Virus record (IMG/VR): IMGVR_UViG_3300009514_000001
Coordinates: 1 to 64,000 of that record
Origin: a virus
Length of the DNA stretch: 64,000 nt
Reading direction: 5' to 3' (one strand)
Position 1 is the stretch's first letter, and each line of letters begins with the position of its first letter. Below are positions 48,379 through 57,760 of the stretch, one piece after another. Under the pieces are notes generated by a model. It saw only the letters and a list, made by a program, of their open reading frames with translations. It was not told where the DNA came from and made no database searches. Position numbers and translations under genes: made by a program.

Positions 48379-48849
48379 ATGGACAGGCTGCACCACTACG
48401 GACGAGATGACTCCGGGGCTCTCTACGAGCTGGCGGTAATCTCTCGTCGTAGGGGTGACCGGGCGCCTTGGGGCGTCGCTGTCAGCCGTCTCGTCGTTCT
48501 TGAGCAGTGGAATCTGCTCGCCGATGCCTTTTTGGGGAGTCCACTTCCCTGGCTCCGGTCGTATTATCCAGTAACAGGGCGCTGTGCCTCCTCATGGAAA
48601 GTGGCAGCACGGTGCCTCCGGGCCCTAGAAGGCCCGGACTGGTGGCTCTGGCTCCAACAGCATTCACTGGACTCTTGCGTCGCCGGTATCCTACATGGCG
48701 ACGACCGGGACCTCAGCGAGGCTGTCAGGGCCGACTGGAACCGGCTTCTTGCCGAAGGCGTCAGCCAAAGGATTCTCGCCAAGGGCAAGAGAGGACCGGT
48801 TCTCTGGGTTCGAGTCCCAGTTCCTTCACTGGACACGAGGATGCGATGA
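48379..48849 (+). CDS. Hypothetical protein with an internal promoter, 156 aa
   Basis: ATG at 48379 (M-D-R-L-H-H-Y-G-R) directly after the DHH gene. Trp-rich centre (W-W-L-W-L-Q-Q-H). A promoter-pattern site (48539-48566) lies inside the frame and a GGCCCGG hairpin at about 48621-48642, so the second half may be constrained by other signals. Unknown function. Confidence 0.55.
   Translation: MDRLHHYGRDDSGALYELAVISRRRGDRAPWGVAVSRLVVLEQWNLLADAFLGSPLPWLRSYYPVTGRCASSWKVAARCLRALEGPDWWLWLQQHSLDSCVAGILHGDDRDLSEAVRADWNRLLAEGVSQRILAKGKRGPVLWVRVPVPSLDTRMR
48539..48566 (+). promoter_or_regulatory. Phage-type promoter, GTCCAC-N16-GTATTA, inside a gene
   Basis: Perfect consensus spacing: GTCCAC 48539-48544, GTATTA 48561-48566. 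It would transcribe the second half of the 48379 frame, the 48846 gene and the I-E-like mini-array at 49591. Confidence 0.65.
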
Positions 48850-49580
48850 AACACGTTCTGCCCGAAGACACGACCGAGAAAGAGTTCCCCCGCCAGTTGG
48901 CCGCCATCCTGGCGAAAGCCTCGGACGGTGACGAGATCGAGCTGCCGACCAATGAGCTGTGCCAGGTGGCCGCCGAGACCCTCAGGGAGGACTACCCCAA
49001 CAAGCAGAATATCCGCCTGATCAGCCAAGAACCAATTCCCGTGTTCCAAGCCCCGGGCGGCGGACCCATGGTGCTCATCGGACCACCGCCGTGGCTCCAG
49101 GGAGAGGGAGACAACGACACTCCCCTGGCCGGCTCACCTCTCAGAGACTACGACGCCTGGATTCAAAAGCTCCAGGAGGACGGCCGGGTCCCAAGCGAAG
49201 AGGACGTCCAGGAGTGGCGGGAAAGGGAGGCGAGCATCCGAGGCCACGAGACCTGGATGGCCGGCTGGTTCGACAGCATGATTCACGGGTTCATCATGGC
49301 GGGCAGGGAGGAAGGGACCAACGAGTTCCTCGACCGAACCCGCGTCCTTGTCCACCAGAGCGCCCTCGTTGTAGGACACCTGATGGAACTGGCTCGCCAG
49401 GCTGCCAACCGGGAGGAAGGAAAGGGACCCGAAGTCCTTCAGGAGCTTCGGGACCTGATGCGCGACGGTATCCGTTCGGGCATCTCGGACACCTCCAACT
49501 GCCAGTGCCCGAGCTGCGTTCAGCGACGCGAGGAAGAAGCCCGCGCCGCCGAAGCCGCTCTGGATGAGGATGGGGATTGA
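48846..49580 (+). CDS. Hypothetical acidic phage protein, 244 aa
   Basis: ATG at 48846 behind ACGAGGATGCG. Mostly helical; ends in C-Q-C-P-S-C-V-Q, a possible zinc knuckle, and an acidic tail. Function unknown. It is the last gene before the mini-array and on the same transcript if the promoter at 48539 is active. Confidence 0.65.
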   Translation: MKHVLPEDTTEKEFPRQLAAILAKASDGDEIELPTNELCQVAAETLREDYPNKQNIRLISQEPIPVFQAPGGGPMVLIGPPPWLQGEGDNDTPLAGSPLRDYDAWIQKLQEDGRVPSEEDVQEWREREASIRGHETWMAGWFDSMIHGFIMAGREEGTNEFLDRTRVLVHQSALVVGHLMELARQAANREEGKGPEVLQELRDLMRDGIRSGISDTSNCQCPSCVQRREEEARAAEAALDEDGD

Positions 49581-49590
49581 CAGGTTGTCG

Positions 49591-49735
49591 CAGAGTCCGC
49601 GCGAGCGGAGATGAGCCCGACCCCTGCTGCGGGACCGGTGGGATGCTCGCGCCTACCCCACATGCGTGGGGATGAGCCCGTACCCTGGTCTGATGCGAAG
49701 CCCGAGTCCGCTCCGCACACGCGGAGATGATCCCC
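49591..49735 (+). CRISPR. CRISPR-like mini-array with type I-E-like repeats
   Basis: Three diverged 29-base units end in GATGAGCCCG, GATGAGCCCG and GATGATCCCC: 49591-49619, 49652-49680 and about 49707-49735. The first two are exactly 61 bases apart, the period of type I-E arrays (29 + 32). Unit 2, with CCCCAC-ATGC-GTGGGG-ATGAGCC, is very close to known I-E repeats. Units 1 and 3 replace the stem bases on both sides (TCCGC/GCGGA, CTCCGC/GCGGAG), so the hairpin is kept while the sequence drifts. No I-E cas genes are in the window. It could be a mini-array, an RNA anti-CRISPR that mimics host repeats, or another hairpin element. Confidence 0.6.
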
Positions 49736-49737
49736 TC

Positions 49738-50766
49738 CTAGAGGTCGCCGAAGATTTGGCCCCACCAGGGAGCGATATCCCACTTGGTCTTCACCACATG
49801 GTGGTGGCCGATGACACCGCGGAACGTGCTGGCTCCGCCTTTGCCCGTGAGAGCCTCACGGGGGATGACCCCGTGGTAGGGCTCGCCCGTCTCCTCCAGG
49901 CCGTCCTTGCCCCTGGGGATGCGGAACGGGATGCCGAGCGCGGCACAGAGGTCCTCTGTCAGCTCCCTGGCCGCCTTGGCCAGTCGGGGCTCCAGGGTGA
50001 CGATCTTGTCTCGACCCCGAGGATTGGGGTTGTCGACCAGCTCGACGTTCCACCCCTTCTTCTTGAGCTTCTTGAGCCACTTCTCCGTCGGCTGCTGACA
50101 GATGTCCAGACCGACGGACCGGCTGTTGGCCCCCGCCGCGTGCCAGGCCCGGTGGATGGTGTCTAGGAACTGGTAGAAGTAGACCTGGTCCTCCGCGACC
50201 TGCAAGTCCAGGCCGCCGTGGGAGGACACGTTGCGCTTGTCCGAGACGATGTTGCCCTTCTTGTCGAACTTGGCGTTCTCGAAGACGTTGAACAGGGACT
50301 GGGCTGAAAAGGCGCCCCAGTGCCAGACGATGTAGTCGATGCCCTGACCCAGCTTACGGCCCTCGTTGTAGTCCTTCTCCCGGTGCAGGTCGAGGCCGCC
50401 CCCATCATTGAAGTTGATGAACTGGTAGCTGCGGCCCTCGGGAAGGGCGATCTCCTGTCCGTCGTGAATCAGACGGTTCACCCACGGACCCACTTGTTTG
50501 AGGTGGTCGCCGTAGTTGTCCTTGATGGCCCTCCAGGTCCCGTTACCGAGTTTGCCGTCCCAGTCCTCCTCGTCCTCGAACACGGCCCTCTGGATGTCGT
50601 GGACGGCCTCGGCGAACGCGAGACTACTCGGGTCCTGGGCAAGGTCTGGAAAGGCCTCCAGAGCCGCAAGGGGCATCTTGTCGTAGAAGTTCAGCTTGGC
50701 TTCGGCGCGCTCGTTGAAGTCGGCGGCCTTCTTCGGGTCGTACCCGAATTCCATCAGGTCACTCAT
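49738..50766 (-). CDS. N-acetylmuramoyl-L-alanine amidase (endolysin), 342 aa
   Basis: Amidase_2/PGRP-type fold: I-V-W-H-W-G, S-S-H-G-G-L-D-L-Q, H-R-A-W-H-A-A-G-A-N and the C-terminal G-V-I-G-H-H-H-V-V-K-T-K-W-D supply the zinc histidines and catalytic region. Residues about 50-95 (A-V-H-D-I-Q-R-A-V, D-G-K-L-G-N-G-T-W) match a peptidoglycan-binding module. Cuts the amide between muramic acid and the peptide at lysis or entry. The start at 50766 (M-S-D-L-M-E-F-G-Y) has GAGGGTGAGAG upstream. Confidence 0.88.
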   Translation of the reverse strand: MSDLMEFGYDPKKAADFNERAEAKLNFYDKMPLAALEAFPDLAQDPSSLAFAEAVHDIQRAVFEDEEDWDGKLGNGTWRAIKDNYGDHLKQVGPWVNRLIHDGQEIALPEGRSYQFINFNDGGGLDLHREKDYNEGRKLGQGIDYIVWHWGAFSAQSLFNVFENAKFDKKGNIVSDKRNVSSHGGLDLQVAEDQVYFYQFLDTIHRAWHAAGANSRSVGLDICQQPTEKWLKKLKKKGWNVELVDNPNPRGRDKIVTLEPRLAKAARELTEDLCAALGIPFRIPRGKDGLEETGEPYHGVIPREALTGKGGASTFRGVIGHHHVVKTKWDIAPWWGQIFGDL

Positions 50767-50771
50767 CTCTC

Positions 50772-51272
50772 TCACCCTCGTTGGAGTTCTCGGAGGCTCT
50801 TCAGACGGTACTCGTCGAAGAGTCTCCATACGGGATCGACATAGGGGCGGACGAGAACCCTCTCCGCCTCCTCACGAGTTTCTACTCCTGGCTTGACTCT
50901 CTGCCTGGCCATGAAATAGAAGCTATAGGCAACCTCCGGACTAGACTGACACCAGACAACGACCGGCAACCCTTCGAGCCGAATGTCGTCGGTGTCGGGA
51001 ACCCGGAATAGGGCTCTCGCCGTGGCTGCTACCTCAGCCGAACTGTAGTGCTTAGGTCTCTCCTCCTCGTAGAGGTCAAAGAGAGGACGCCAGACACCCT
51101 CCTCGTAGGGTGACGCCAGATAGTTCGCCCCATGGGCAAGCCAGAAGGTGTAGCGGCCGTCCTTGACGAAGGCGTCGACCTTGGTCTTTGACAGTATACC
51201 CTTCCGAGGAGGTCTCCGTGACCGGACCCGGTCCTTGCGCTTCCTCTGTTTCTTGCGCTTCTGTCTGCCCAT
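50772..51272 (-). CDS. Basic-headed hypothetical protein, 166 aa
   Basis: First 25 residues are almost all Lys/Arg (G-R-Q-K-R-K-K-Q-R-K-R-K), then an alpha/beta domain with T-F-W-L-A-H-G-A-N-Y and V-V-V-W-C-Q-S. Six bases upstream of the amidase, so probably one late operon. Function unknown. Confidence 0.65.
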   Translation of the reverse strand: MGRQKRKKQRKRKDRVRSRRPPRKGILSKTKVDAFVKDGRYTFWLAHGANYLASPYEEGVWRPLFDLYEEERPKHYSSAEVAATARALFRVPDTDDIRLEGLPVVVWCQSSPEVAYSFYFMARQRVKPGVETREEAERVLVRPYVDPVWRLFDEYRLKSLRELQRG

Positions 51273-51455
51273 GACTTTCCGTCAGCAGATTGTTGAGTGC
51301 GTGGCGGCTCGCCACCTAATCCTCAAAACAACCCACCACCCATCCCTCGAATTACCCCTCTCCACCTTACCCACCTTAGACACCGCCACGCACTCCTCTC
51401 GTTGTTCCTTCGATACTTGCGCCTAGCGTAGTCGACCTCAGAGGAGCGTACCCAG
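51273..51455. other. Divergent intergenic region, nothing recognised
   Basis: 183 bases between the minus-strand 51272 gene and the plus-strand 51456 gene. C-rich; TTCGATACTTGCGCC near 51410 could be a -10 element but no consensus promoter pair is present. Confidence 0.4.
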
Positions 51456-51812
51456 ATGAAACTACTCAGGCCCTCCCGTTGCAGCCAGTGCGGACGCACC
51501 ATCCAGGTTCCAGGGCGCGGTTCCTACCGCATCGCCTGTGAGTGTGGCCACCTCAACGAATACCGCGGCACCCCCTCCCGGAAGTGGGAGAAGCCAACGC
51601 CTCCGCGAGAGCCGGCCCCCAGGATTGTGCCCGAGCCTCGACCGGCACCGGAGCCGGAACCAGAGCCTCTCCCCGAGTGGAACAGCAGGATGCTCAAGGC
51701 CGAGCTGTTCACCACCGCCACGGAGTGGTCCCTGGATGTCAGCACTGACAGCACCAAGGCAGAAATCATCGAGGCCCTCAAAGACCTCGAAGCCAGCCGG
51801 AGCGGAGAATGA
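51456..51812 (+). CDS. Zinc ribbon plus SAP/HeH-like protein, 118 aa
   Basis: N-terminal ribbon C-S-Q-C-G...C-E-C-G-H, a Pro/Glu-rich linker (E-P-R-P-A-P-E-P-E-P), then a C-terminal helix-extension-helix (M-L-K-A-E-L-F...T-K-A-E-I-I-E-A-L) like SAP/HeH domains that bind DNA. GAGGAG precedes the ATG. Overlaps the next start. Confidence 0.7.
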   Translation: MKLLRPSRCSQCGRTIQVPGRGSYRIACECGHLNEYRGTPSRKWEKPTPPREPAPRIVPEPRPAPEPEPEPLPEWNSRMLKAELFTTATEWSLDVSTDSTKAEIIEALKDLEASRSGE

Positions 51813-51817
51813 CAGCC

Positions 51818-53027
51818 ATGAATCCTCGCCTCCAACTGGAGAGGTTGTCGCAAAAGGTCTCGCGTGAGTTCCTCCGGGCTCTTGACCGGGACGAGTACGA
51901 GGAGGCTAACAACATTCTGCGGGAGTTCTCTCGCAAGGCCCTTCCTATCCTGCAATCTCTCGACAAGGAGTTGACTGGAAGGAACGATAGCAGACTCACG
52001 GAGAAAGGACTGTATGAGGCCTTGTTCGAAGGGTCCGGCTCCTATGTCTACTACCTGAGCGACGGGGGCTACAGCCGGTTGGTGTTTGACATCATGCAGA
52101 CAATGGGCTCCTCTTCGCTCCCGTTTGGCATCGAAAGAGGCCTGGCAACAGCCAGGACGCTCTCCCGTTGGGACGAGATGAGAAAGGCGAGCGGAGGTCT
52201 TCTGGCCGAGCTTGAGAGGAGAGTGGAAGCTCTCCTCTCTGAGGCGGAAAGTAGGGAGGGCAAAATCACCTACGAGGAAGCCAAAGAGATAGGAGGACCC
52301 TTCAAGGAGTGGTTCCTGGCCACATTCCTCATCGAGAGGAGTACCACCCCGAGGGGAGGAAAGAAGGTCAAGGAAGAGGCAAGGAAACTCCTCTGGGCGC
52401 TGACGAACGGCATCTACATAGGAGGGGGGTGGACAATCCAATCGGTCCGCGCCGCTTGGGGACAATTCCGGCCTCTGGCACCCACCCTTGTCAAGCTCTT
52501 CTCAGATGAAGGGAAAGACAAGGACCACCTCCGCGAGAAGAAGACCTCCCTCGCGACCTACGTCAACCAAAGGGGGTTGTCGAACAAGACCTTCCTCAAG
52601 TACGTGGGGGTTATCGAAGCCGTCATAGGCAACCTCAAAGGGTGGCGCCGCAAGGCCCTGGGGAGGGGATTGAGAGTCATCCTCGCCAGTCCCGACCACT
52701 TTCGCGGAACAGCCTCCGGGAAATATCGAAGAGAGGAGGATGCTCTCTACGTTCGAGCCACGCCCAAGGTCCTGAAGAGGACTTCTGGGGCGTATGCGTC
52801 CCCCGAATACATCATCGTCCACGAACTGGGTCACAGGTACGAGTACAAACAGCGAGTCCCCCTGGACTTCGACAGGACCCCTTGGACAACAACCAGGTAC
52901 TCCCGCACGGAAGGCGAGGCCTTCGCGGAACTGTTCGCTCTCGGCCACTTCGGATATCCAGAGTACAGCGACATCCTAGTCAAGTTTGAGGAAGTCATGA
53001 CGGGGAAGAAAAAGAGGCGAGCAACGA
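51818..53027 (+). CDS. Zincin metallopeptidase-like domain protein
   Basis: H-E-L-G-H-R-Y-E-Y (near residue 338) is a zinc HExxH motif, with downstream E-G-E-A-F-A-E-L-F as likely third ligand. The N-terminal 300 residues are helical. The reading frame does not stop at 53027 but runs on in frame into the next unit, which has its own GAGG ribosome site and ATG (53028), so the two are either fused or a stop has been lost. ATG at 51809 or 51818. May be a head-maturation or wall-acting protease; unproven. Confidence 0.6.
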
Positions 53028-54768
53028 TGGGCCCCAGAGCAATCGCCCGTAGCATCGCCGAGCGTCTCTCCTGCGGACCTCACCCATGCCAGTGTGGTGG
53101 GGCCTGTCAGTGTGGCGGCACCTGCCGGTCCAAGGGCGCCGACCAGGCCAAGGACGCTGAGCAGATGGTCTACTTCGACGCTGACCACATCGACGTCGAC
53201 GTGACCATCGGTGAGGTCGAAATCGAGAACAAGGGTGGACAGCCGGACATGATAGGCGGATTAAAGGGGGAGTACTACGGAGACATCCCGTTCTCCGAAA
53301 CTTACGGAGACTTGGGTGCCAAGCTCCAGTTCGGTTCCTGTTTCAATGAGGTTGCCCAGGCGGAAAATAGCTTGGTTCTCGCTAGTAATAACCACCCTTG
53401 CGACGGCGGATTTTACGGTTGTGAACCAACCCCCTATCCGCCCAGGACTCACGTCCTCTCCGCAGGCTGTAACACCGATGAACTACCGGCTGAGCCCAAA
53501 CATAGAGACCCTGTCAGACCTCGTCAAGGGGACTCCTGGAAGCTCGCCGGCTGGGATCGAGGTCTCACTGTGGACCAGGTCGAGTTGAAGCTCTCCTACG
53601 CCGACAGAGAGGCCTACGTCCCTTTTGTACCGGGCGCTCGACCTGACCTGCAAGACCAGCAGGAAGAGCGCCCTTTCAACGAGTACATCCACCCCGACGC
53701 CCTCCCGAACGACGACGAGAGCGAGGCTCACCCAGCCACTCCGACGCCGGCGGAGGTCCTCATTCGCAAGGCATCAGCCGGCAGAGTCAGACCCTACCTC
53801 CTCAAGTACCTGAAGATTCTCGGCGAGAAGATTCGCCCTAAGATCAAGATTCGGGGTCGAGGTGGTTGGGCCAAACCCTGTGGACCAGCAGAGATCCTGG
53901 CACCACCACGATTGTCCTCCAGAAGCGCATCCTCGACGACCCGTCCACCCTGGAAAGGGTCGTTGCCCATGAGGTGGTCCACCACGTTGAGTTCATGAGC
54001 GTGGCGCGGGAAGACATCAAGAGGATGAAGTACCATCCCGAGCACGGGAAAATGTTCCTGGATTTGGCTGCCAAGGTAAATGCAGCGATGGGCTCCGGCT
54101 TCGTGACCGTCACATCAGACCAGACATACGTCGAGACTGAGAACACCCGCGAGTTCTACCTCCTGGTAGAACCTCTCCCCTACAGAGGAGAGACCCGATA
54201 CGGCTGGGCGTGGGGAGCCAGGATGACCAAGCGCACCAAGGCGAAGGTGGAGCGCTCCATAAGGAGTGGTGGGAAGCTGGTTCGGACCCGGGATGGACGG
54301 TGGCTAAACGGGGCCAAGCTCAGTCAAGGGGGGTACTCCCTTGCCAAGCCGGGAAGCCCCGAGGAAGATGAGATCAAACACATCCTGGGCATCAAGCCGG
54401 AAAAGCACGCCAGTGCCAGGAGAACGGTGGTTCTGCCCAAGGGTTTCCGCAAGGCGGTCGAGAAGCACGCCAGTGGCGTGTTCGTCATCCTGGGTGGCAA
54501 GAAGTACAAGCTCGTCAAGAAGGGTCACAGCGGAGCCTGGGAGGTCGAGGGAGTGCCCGGTCGACGAGGCGGCGGTCCTCATGTCGGCGAGAGATACATG
54601 CTCAGGGCCAAGCCCTCAAACACGATGTTGTCAGCCTCCCCAGGTGAGTCCCGGACGCCGAGGAGAGTCTACCTCTCCCCGACGACAAGCCGAGGCACGG
54701 CAGACAGGGGGAGCGACGAGAAGGTCTACTTCCCGTTCGACGAGATGGTCCTCTTGCTTCCTCGCTAG
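53028..54768 (+). pseudogene. Virion-like protein with SprT-type zincin, one frameshift
   Basis: Starts M-G-P-R-A-I-A-R-S-I-A-E-R-L-S, a version of the late-gene box, then a Cys-rich C-Q-C-G-G-A-C-Q-C-G-G-T-C. Frame one runs to about 53865 (K-I-R-P-K-I-K-I-R-G-R-G-G); a missing base at GGTGGTTGGG moves it to G-Q-T-L-W-T-S-R-D-P-G, then H-E-V-V-H-H-V-E-F (SprT-like HExxH) and the end at 54768. Repaired length about 580 residues. SprT-like domains are common in large-phage structural proteins. The shift may be a sequencing error. Confidence 0.6.
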
Positions 54769-56747
54769 ATCCCTAACAGGTCCATCAGCTCATCGACCTG
54801 GCGTTGCTCCTCGGGGCTCATGGACTTGCGCTCCACTTCTTCGACCACGGTCTTGATGGCCTTCGGAGAGACCGTCGGGGCCACGTCTGGCTGCGGGAAC
54901 TTGGTCACTCGACCTGTGTGGAAGTGGAACTCCACCGGGACCGGGATGCGGAGCTTCTCAGCGATGGCCAGACGGTGGTTGCCTTCGGCGACCTTGGCAG
55001 AGCCGTCACGGCCGATGTGGAAGTGCAGCGGCTCCTTCGGGTTCCACCCGTTGCGCCGCATGTCCTCCACCAGAGCGTCCCACTTCATTGGTCCTTCGAG
55101 CCAGACGCTCTTGCCCCCGACCTTGGCGTAGCCTGAGCGGCTGTTATCTCGGGTCCAGCGATACTCCTTGTGAGGGGCCATCTCCCGAGGCTTGAACGGT
55201 TGGGGCATCGAATCGTCGAGAGCCTTATCTCCGTCCTCGGACCATCGTCGGATGACCTCGTCGACGGACACGCCGCGGCGGAGACGGTAGTAACCGGCCA
55301 CCCGCTGCATGTACTCGCCGGCGACCCTCTGGGCCATCTGGGACTGAATCAGCTCATCATTCTCCCGTTCTATCCAGAGACGTCGGACCCCATCCAGAAG
55401 TTTATGGGAGGGGTAGCTCTGCCCAAGCTGTTTGGGGGTCGTGCCCATTGCGTTACAGAAGTCGACCAACCACTGCGAGCGCTTTGCGGCGTACCCAGGG
55501 TCCCTCCCGTAGGGCCCGAAACAGAACTCGAAAACCGCTCGCATCTCCTCGGGGTGAGGGGGCCGCCCCCAGACCAGATTGTACTCGGTGATGATTCTGC
55601 CCAGGGCGTCGCCCATGATGTCGGCCGGACCATCGCCGTTGTACATCGCCTCATCGGCAGGGTCGACACCTGGGAAGGCGTTGAGCAGGCCACCCTTGTC
55701 GACCGGCGGAGGGGAGATGCCTGGGTTGCCCGGTGTGATGGCCCACCAGCCGGCGACCTTGTTCGCCAGTCTCCTCTCACCCTCGGCGACCAACTCCATG
55801 CTCTTGACTGGGGCCGGCTCGACGCCGACAACCTGGTAGTCCCGGAGACGACCTCGGTCGAGCGTCTTCATGAGGCTCTGCTCATTGATGACCACCCGCC
55901 ACAGGTCGCGAATCTCGCCGCCTCCCAGGTCGCTGGCGATGCCGTAGGCCCGGTCGGCGTCCGTCGTCAGGAAGATGCCTGGAGGAACCGTCCGTGCGTT
56001 CTCGTAGTGGCGCCTGTCACGCGTCGGGCGGGCCGTCCATAGGAGGAGCCACTTGCCAGGCTTCGAGGTGCTCCCAGGGCTCTCCAGCTCCCTCACGAGG
56101 CCGAAGTAGTCTGACTCGTCTGCGGAGTTCTGGAAGAAGTAGGAGTCCTGGCCCTCCAGGACCTCCATCACCACGACCTTGCTACCTTCAAGGTAGGCTG
56201 AGAATCCCATCAGGTCGCCGAGGCGGACATAGCCACCGGTGACCGGAGTGGTCAGGCCCGTCTCCTCATTGTACATCGGCTCGACCACCACATCGTGGAC
56301 GCCGGACCAAGTCTTGAACCGCTTGGTGGCTTTCTCGATGTGGCCCACGAGAGTATCCAGGTTGACCTTGCTCTCGTCGATTACCTTCTGAGCCGAGGGG
56401 CGATAGTTCTCGTAGAGCTGGTCCTCGGTCATGCTAAGCTCTTCGACTCCCTGGAGCTGGTCGAGGTAGTCGTAGACCTTACGCCAGGTGCTGAACAGCT
56501 CCGTGGGGACGCGGTCGAATAGACCCCGGTCCACCACCATCAAGCTGATCTCAGAGGCGTTGCCGTCTCTCAGGGCCTGGGCGTAGTTCGAGCCGATGTG
56601 GGGCTCCAGAAGGTCTGCCAGGTCGACCCCGTTGATGCGGTTCTGACGGAGGCGCTCGTACCTCTTCCAGGCATACCGAGCCCCCTCGGCCAGGTCAGCG
56701 TCCAGGTCGTCGAGGTACTTCTTCGCGTCAATAGTGACTCGGCCCAT
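54765..56747 (-). CDS. Large virion-like protein with ParB-like C-terminus, 660 aa
   Basis: Start at 56747 (M-G-R-V-T-I-D-A-K-K-Y-L), four bases after the upstream stop. A central region (R-H-Y-E-N-A-R-T-V-P-P-G-I-F-L-T-T-D and on to W-R-V-V-I-N) resembles ADP-ribosyltransferase-like folds by pattern only. Two late-gene boxes are internal (Q-M-A-Q-R-V-A-G-E-Y-M-Q-R-V-A-G-Y-Y, about residue 475). The C-terminus has a ParB-like nucleotide motif, V-A-E-G-N-H-R-L-A-I-A. Probably a multidomain virion protein, possibly ejected. Confidence 0.65.
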   Translation of the reverse strand: MGRVTIDAKKYLDDLDADLAEGARYAWKRYERLRQNRINGVDLADLLEPHIGSNYAQALRDGNASEISLMVVDRGLFDRVPTELFSTWRKVYDYLDQLQGVEELSMTEDQLYENYRPSAQKVIDESKVNLDTLVGHIEKATKRFKTWSGVHDVVVEPMYNEETGLTTPVTGGYVRLGDLMGFSAYLEGSKVVVMEVLEGQDSYFFQNSADESDYFGLVRELESPGSTSKPGKWLLLWTARPTRDRRHYENARTVPPGIFLTTDADRAYGIASDLGGGEIRDLWRVVINEQSLMKTLDRGRLRDYQVVGVEPAPVKSMELVAEGERRLANKVAGWWAITPGNPGISPPPVDKGGLLNAFPGVDPADEAMYNGDGPADIMGDALGRIITEYNLVWGRPPHPEEMRAVFEFCFGPYGRDPGYAAKRSQWLVDFCNAMGTTPKQLGQSYPSHKLLDGVRRLWIERENDELIQSQMAQRVAGEYMQRVAGYYRLRRGVSVDEVIRRWSEDGDKALDDSMPQPFKPREMAPHKEYRWTRDNSRSGYAKVGGKSVWLEGPMKWDALVEDMRRNGWNPKEPLHFHIGRDGSAKVAEGNHRLAIAEKLRIPVPVEFHFHTGRVTKFPQPDVAPTVSPKAIKTVVEEVERKSMSPEEQRQVDELMDLLGI

Positions 56748-56751
56748 GGCC

Positions 56752-57699
56752 TTAGTCCACGGCAAGGTAGTAGTGGAAGTTAATACCCAGGTCGCTCATG
56801 ACCTTGGTGACGTCGCGGAACGACATCTTGGGGATGTCGGACTCGTTCTGGCGGGCCCACTCGTAGAACTTCTTGGTGCCCGTCCGCTTGCGCTTGCGGG
56901 GGATGGCCGTCGGCTCGTTGATCTTGTCGGTCAGGTCCCTGACCATGAAGCTCTGCGGTTCGGCAACGACCCTGACCTTGGGGCCGGAGACGTCGACAGG
57001 GTCCATCCCTACCGGGTCGATGCGAATGCCCTTGTGAGTGCGTTCGTCGAGCATCAGGCGGTAGCTGAGGCCCAGGACTGACTTGGCCATGCGAAGGGCC
57101 TTCGTGTAGTCCGCCGAGTAGAGAGAGGAGGACACGTAGTCCAGGAGAGCCTTGCCGAGGCCATCCAGGTACGTCTGGGACCCCAAGCTGAACTGGTCGA
57201 CCTTCTTCCCCCGCTTGCCGGCGTAGGTGAGGTCCCAGACCTTCACCCAGTCCGCGAGACGCTGAACGCGGATGCGACCGTTCTCGAACTTCTCCCCGAC
57301 GGCCAGGGGCTTCCCGGTCGCCCGCTGGACCTTCTTGATGAGTTCGGGGTGCCACTGGCCCTGGTCCCGTGTTCCATACTCCAGCTTCCGAAGCTCTCGG
57401 TACTTCTCGAACTCACGGTCGAGACTGCGAGCTTGTCTAAGGATGGGCAGAAGACGATCTCGAAGCTCCGGCTTGGCGTGAGCCAGACGGACCACCTCGT
57501 CGAAGAGGGCGGCCTCCTTGTCCGGCTGCGGATGGATGTCGCGCTTGTCGAAGTCCTCGCGCTCAACACGCTCCTCTCCATCCTTGTCGAGGTCAGCGAC
57601 CTGAGACGCCCGACGACCCAACCAGCTTCCTCTGGCCTCCTTGGTTGGGCCGCTGACCATCTGGTTCACGACTCGGCGAGCAATCTCCCTGGCGTCCAT
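56752..57699 (-). CDS. Virion-like protein with N-terminal IARRVVNQM box, 315 aa
   Basis: M-D-A-R-E-I-A-R-R-V-V-N-Q-M at 57699, chosen because GGGAG then sits six bases upstream. Later A-K-P-E-L-R-D-R-L-L-P-I-L resembles the 16021 gene. C-terminal R-K-R-K-R-T-G-T-K-K-F-Y-E-W is basic. Operon partner of the 54765 gene. Confidence 0.7.
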   Translation of the reverse strand: MDAREIARRVVNQMVSGPTKEARGSWLGRRASQVADLDKDGEERVEREDFDKRDIHPQPDKEAALFDEVVRLAHAKPELRDRLLPILRQARSLDREFEKYRELRKLEYGTRDQGQWHPELIKKVQRATGKPLAVGEKFENGRIRVQRLADWVKVWDLTYAGKRGKKVDQFSLGSQTYLDGLGKALLDYVSSSLYSADYTKALRMAKSVLGLSYRLMLDERTHKGIRIDPVGMDPVDVSGPKVRVVAEPQSFMVRDLTDKINEPTAIPRKRKRTGTKKFYEWARQNESDIPKMSFRDVTKVMSDLGINFHYYLAVD

Positions 57700-57760
57700 A
57701 TTCATCTCCCAATTGGTCCGCACTGGCTGTCCAATACTCCGGTTGTATAGGAGGCATATC

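Noticed and set aside
48754-48828. tRNA-like T arm (CTGGG-TTCGAGT-CCCAG) with a partly matching acceptor GAAGG/CCTTC
   Set aside because: D stem does not pair, no U33 or proper anticodon loop can be placed, and the region fits a protein frame. Could be an old att-like remnant but not a tRNA.
57720-57760. Possible promoter GTTGTATAG before the 57761 remnant
   Set aside because: GTCC boxes are 10 or 23 bases away rather than 16.
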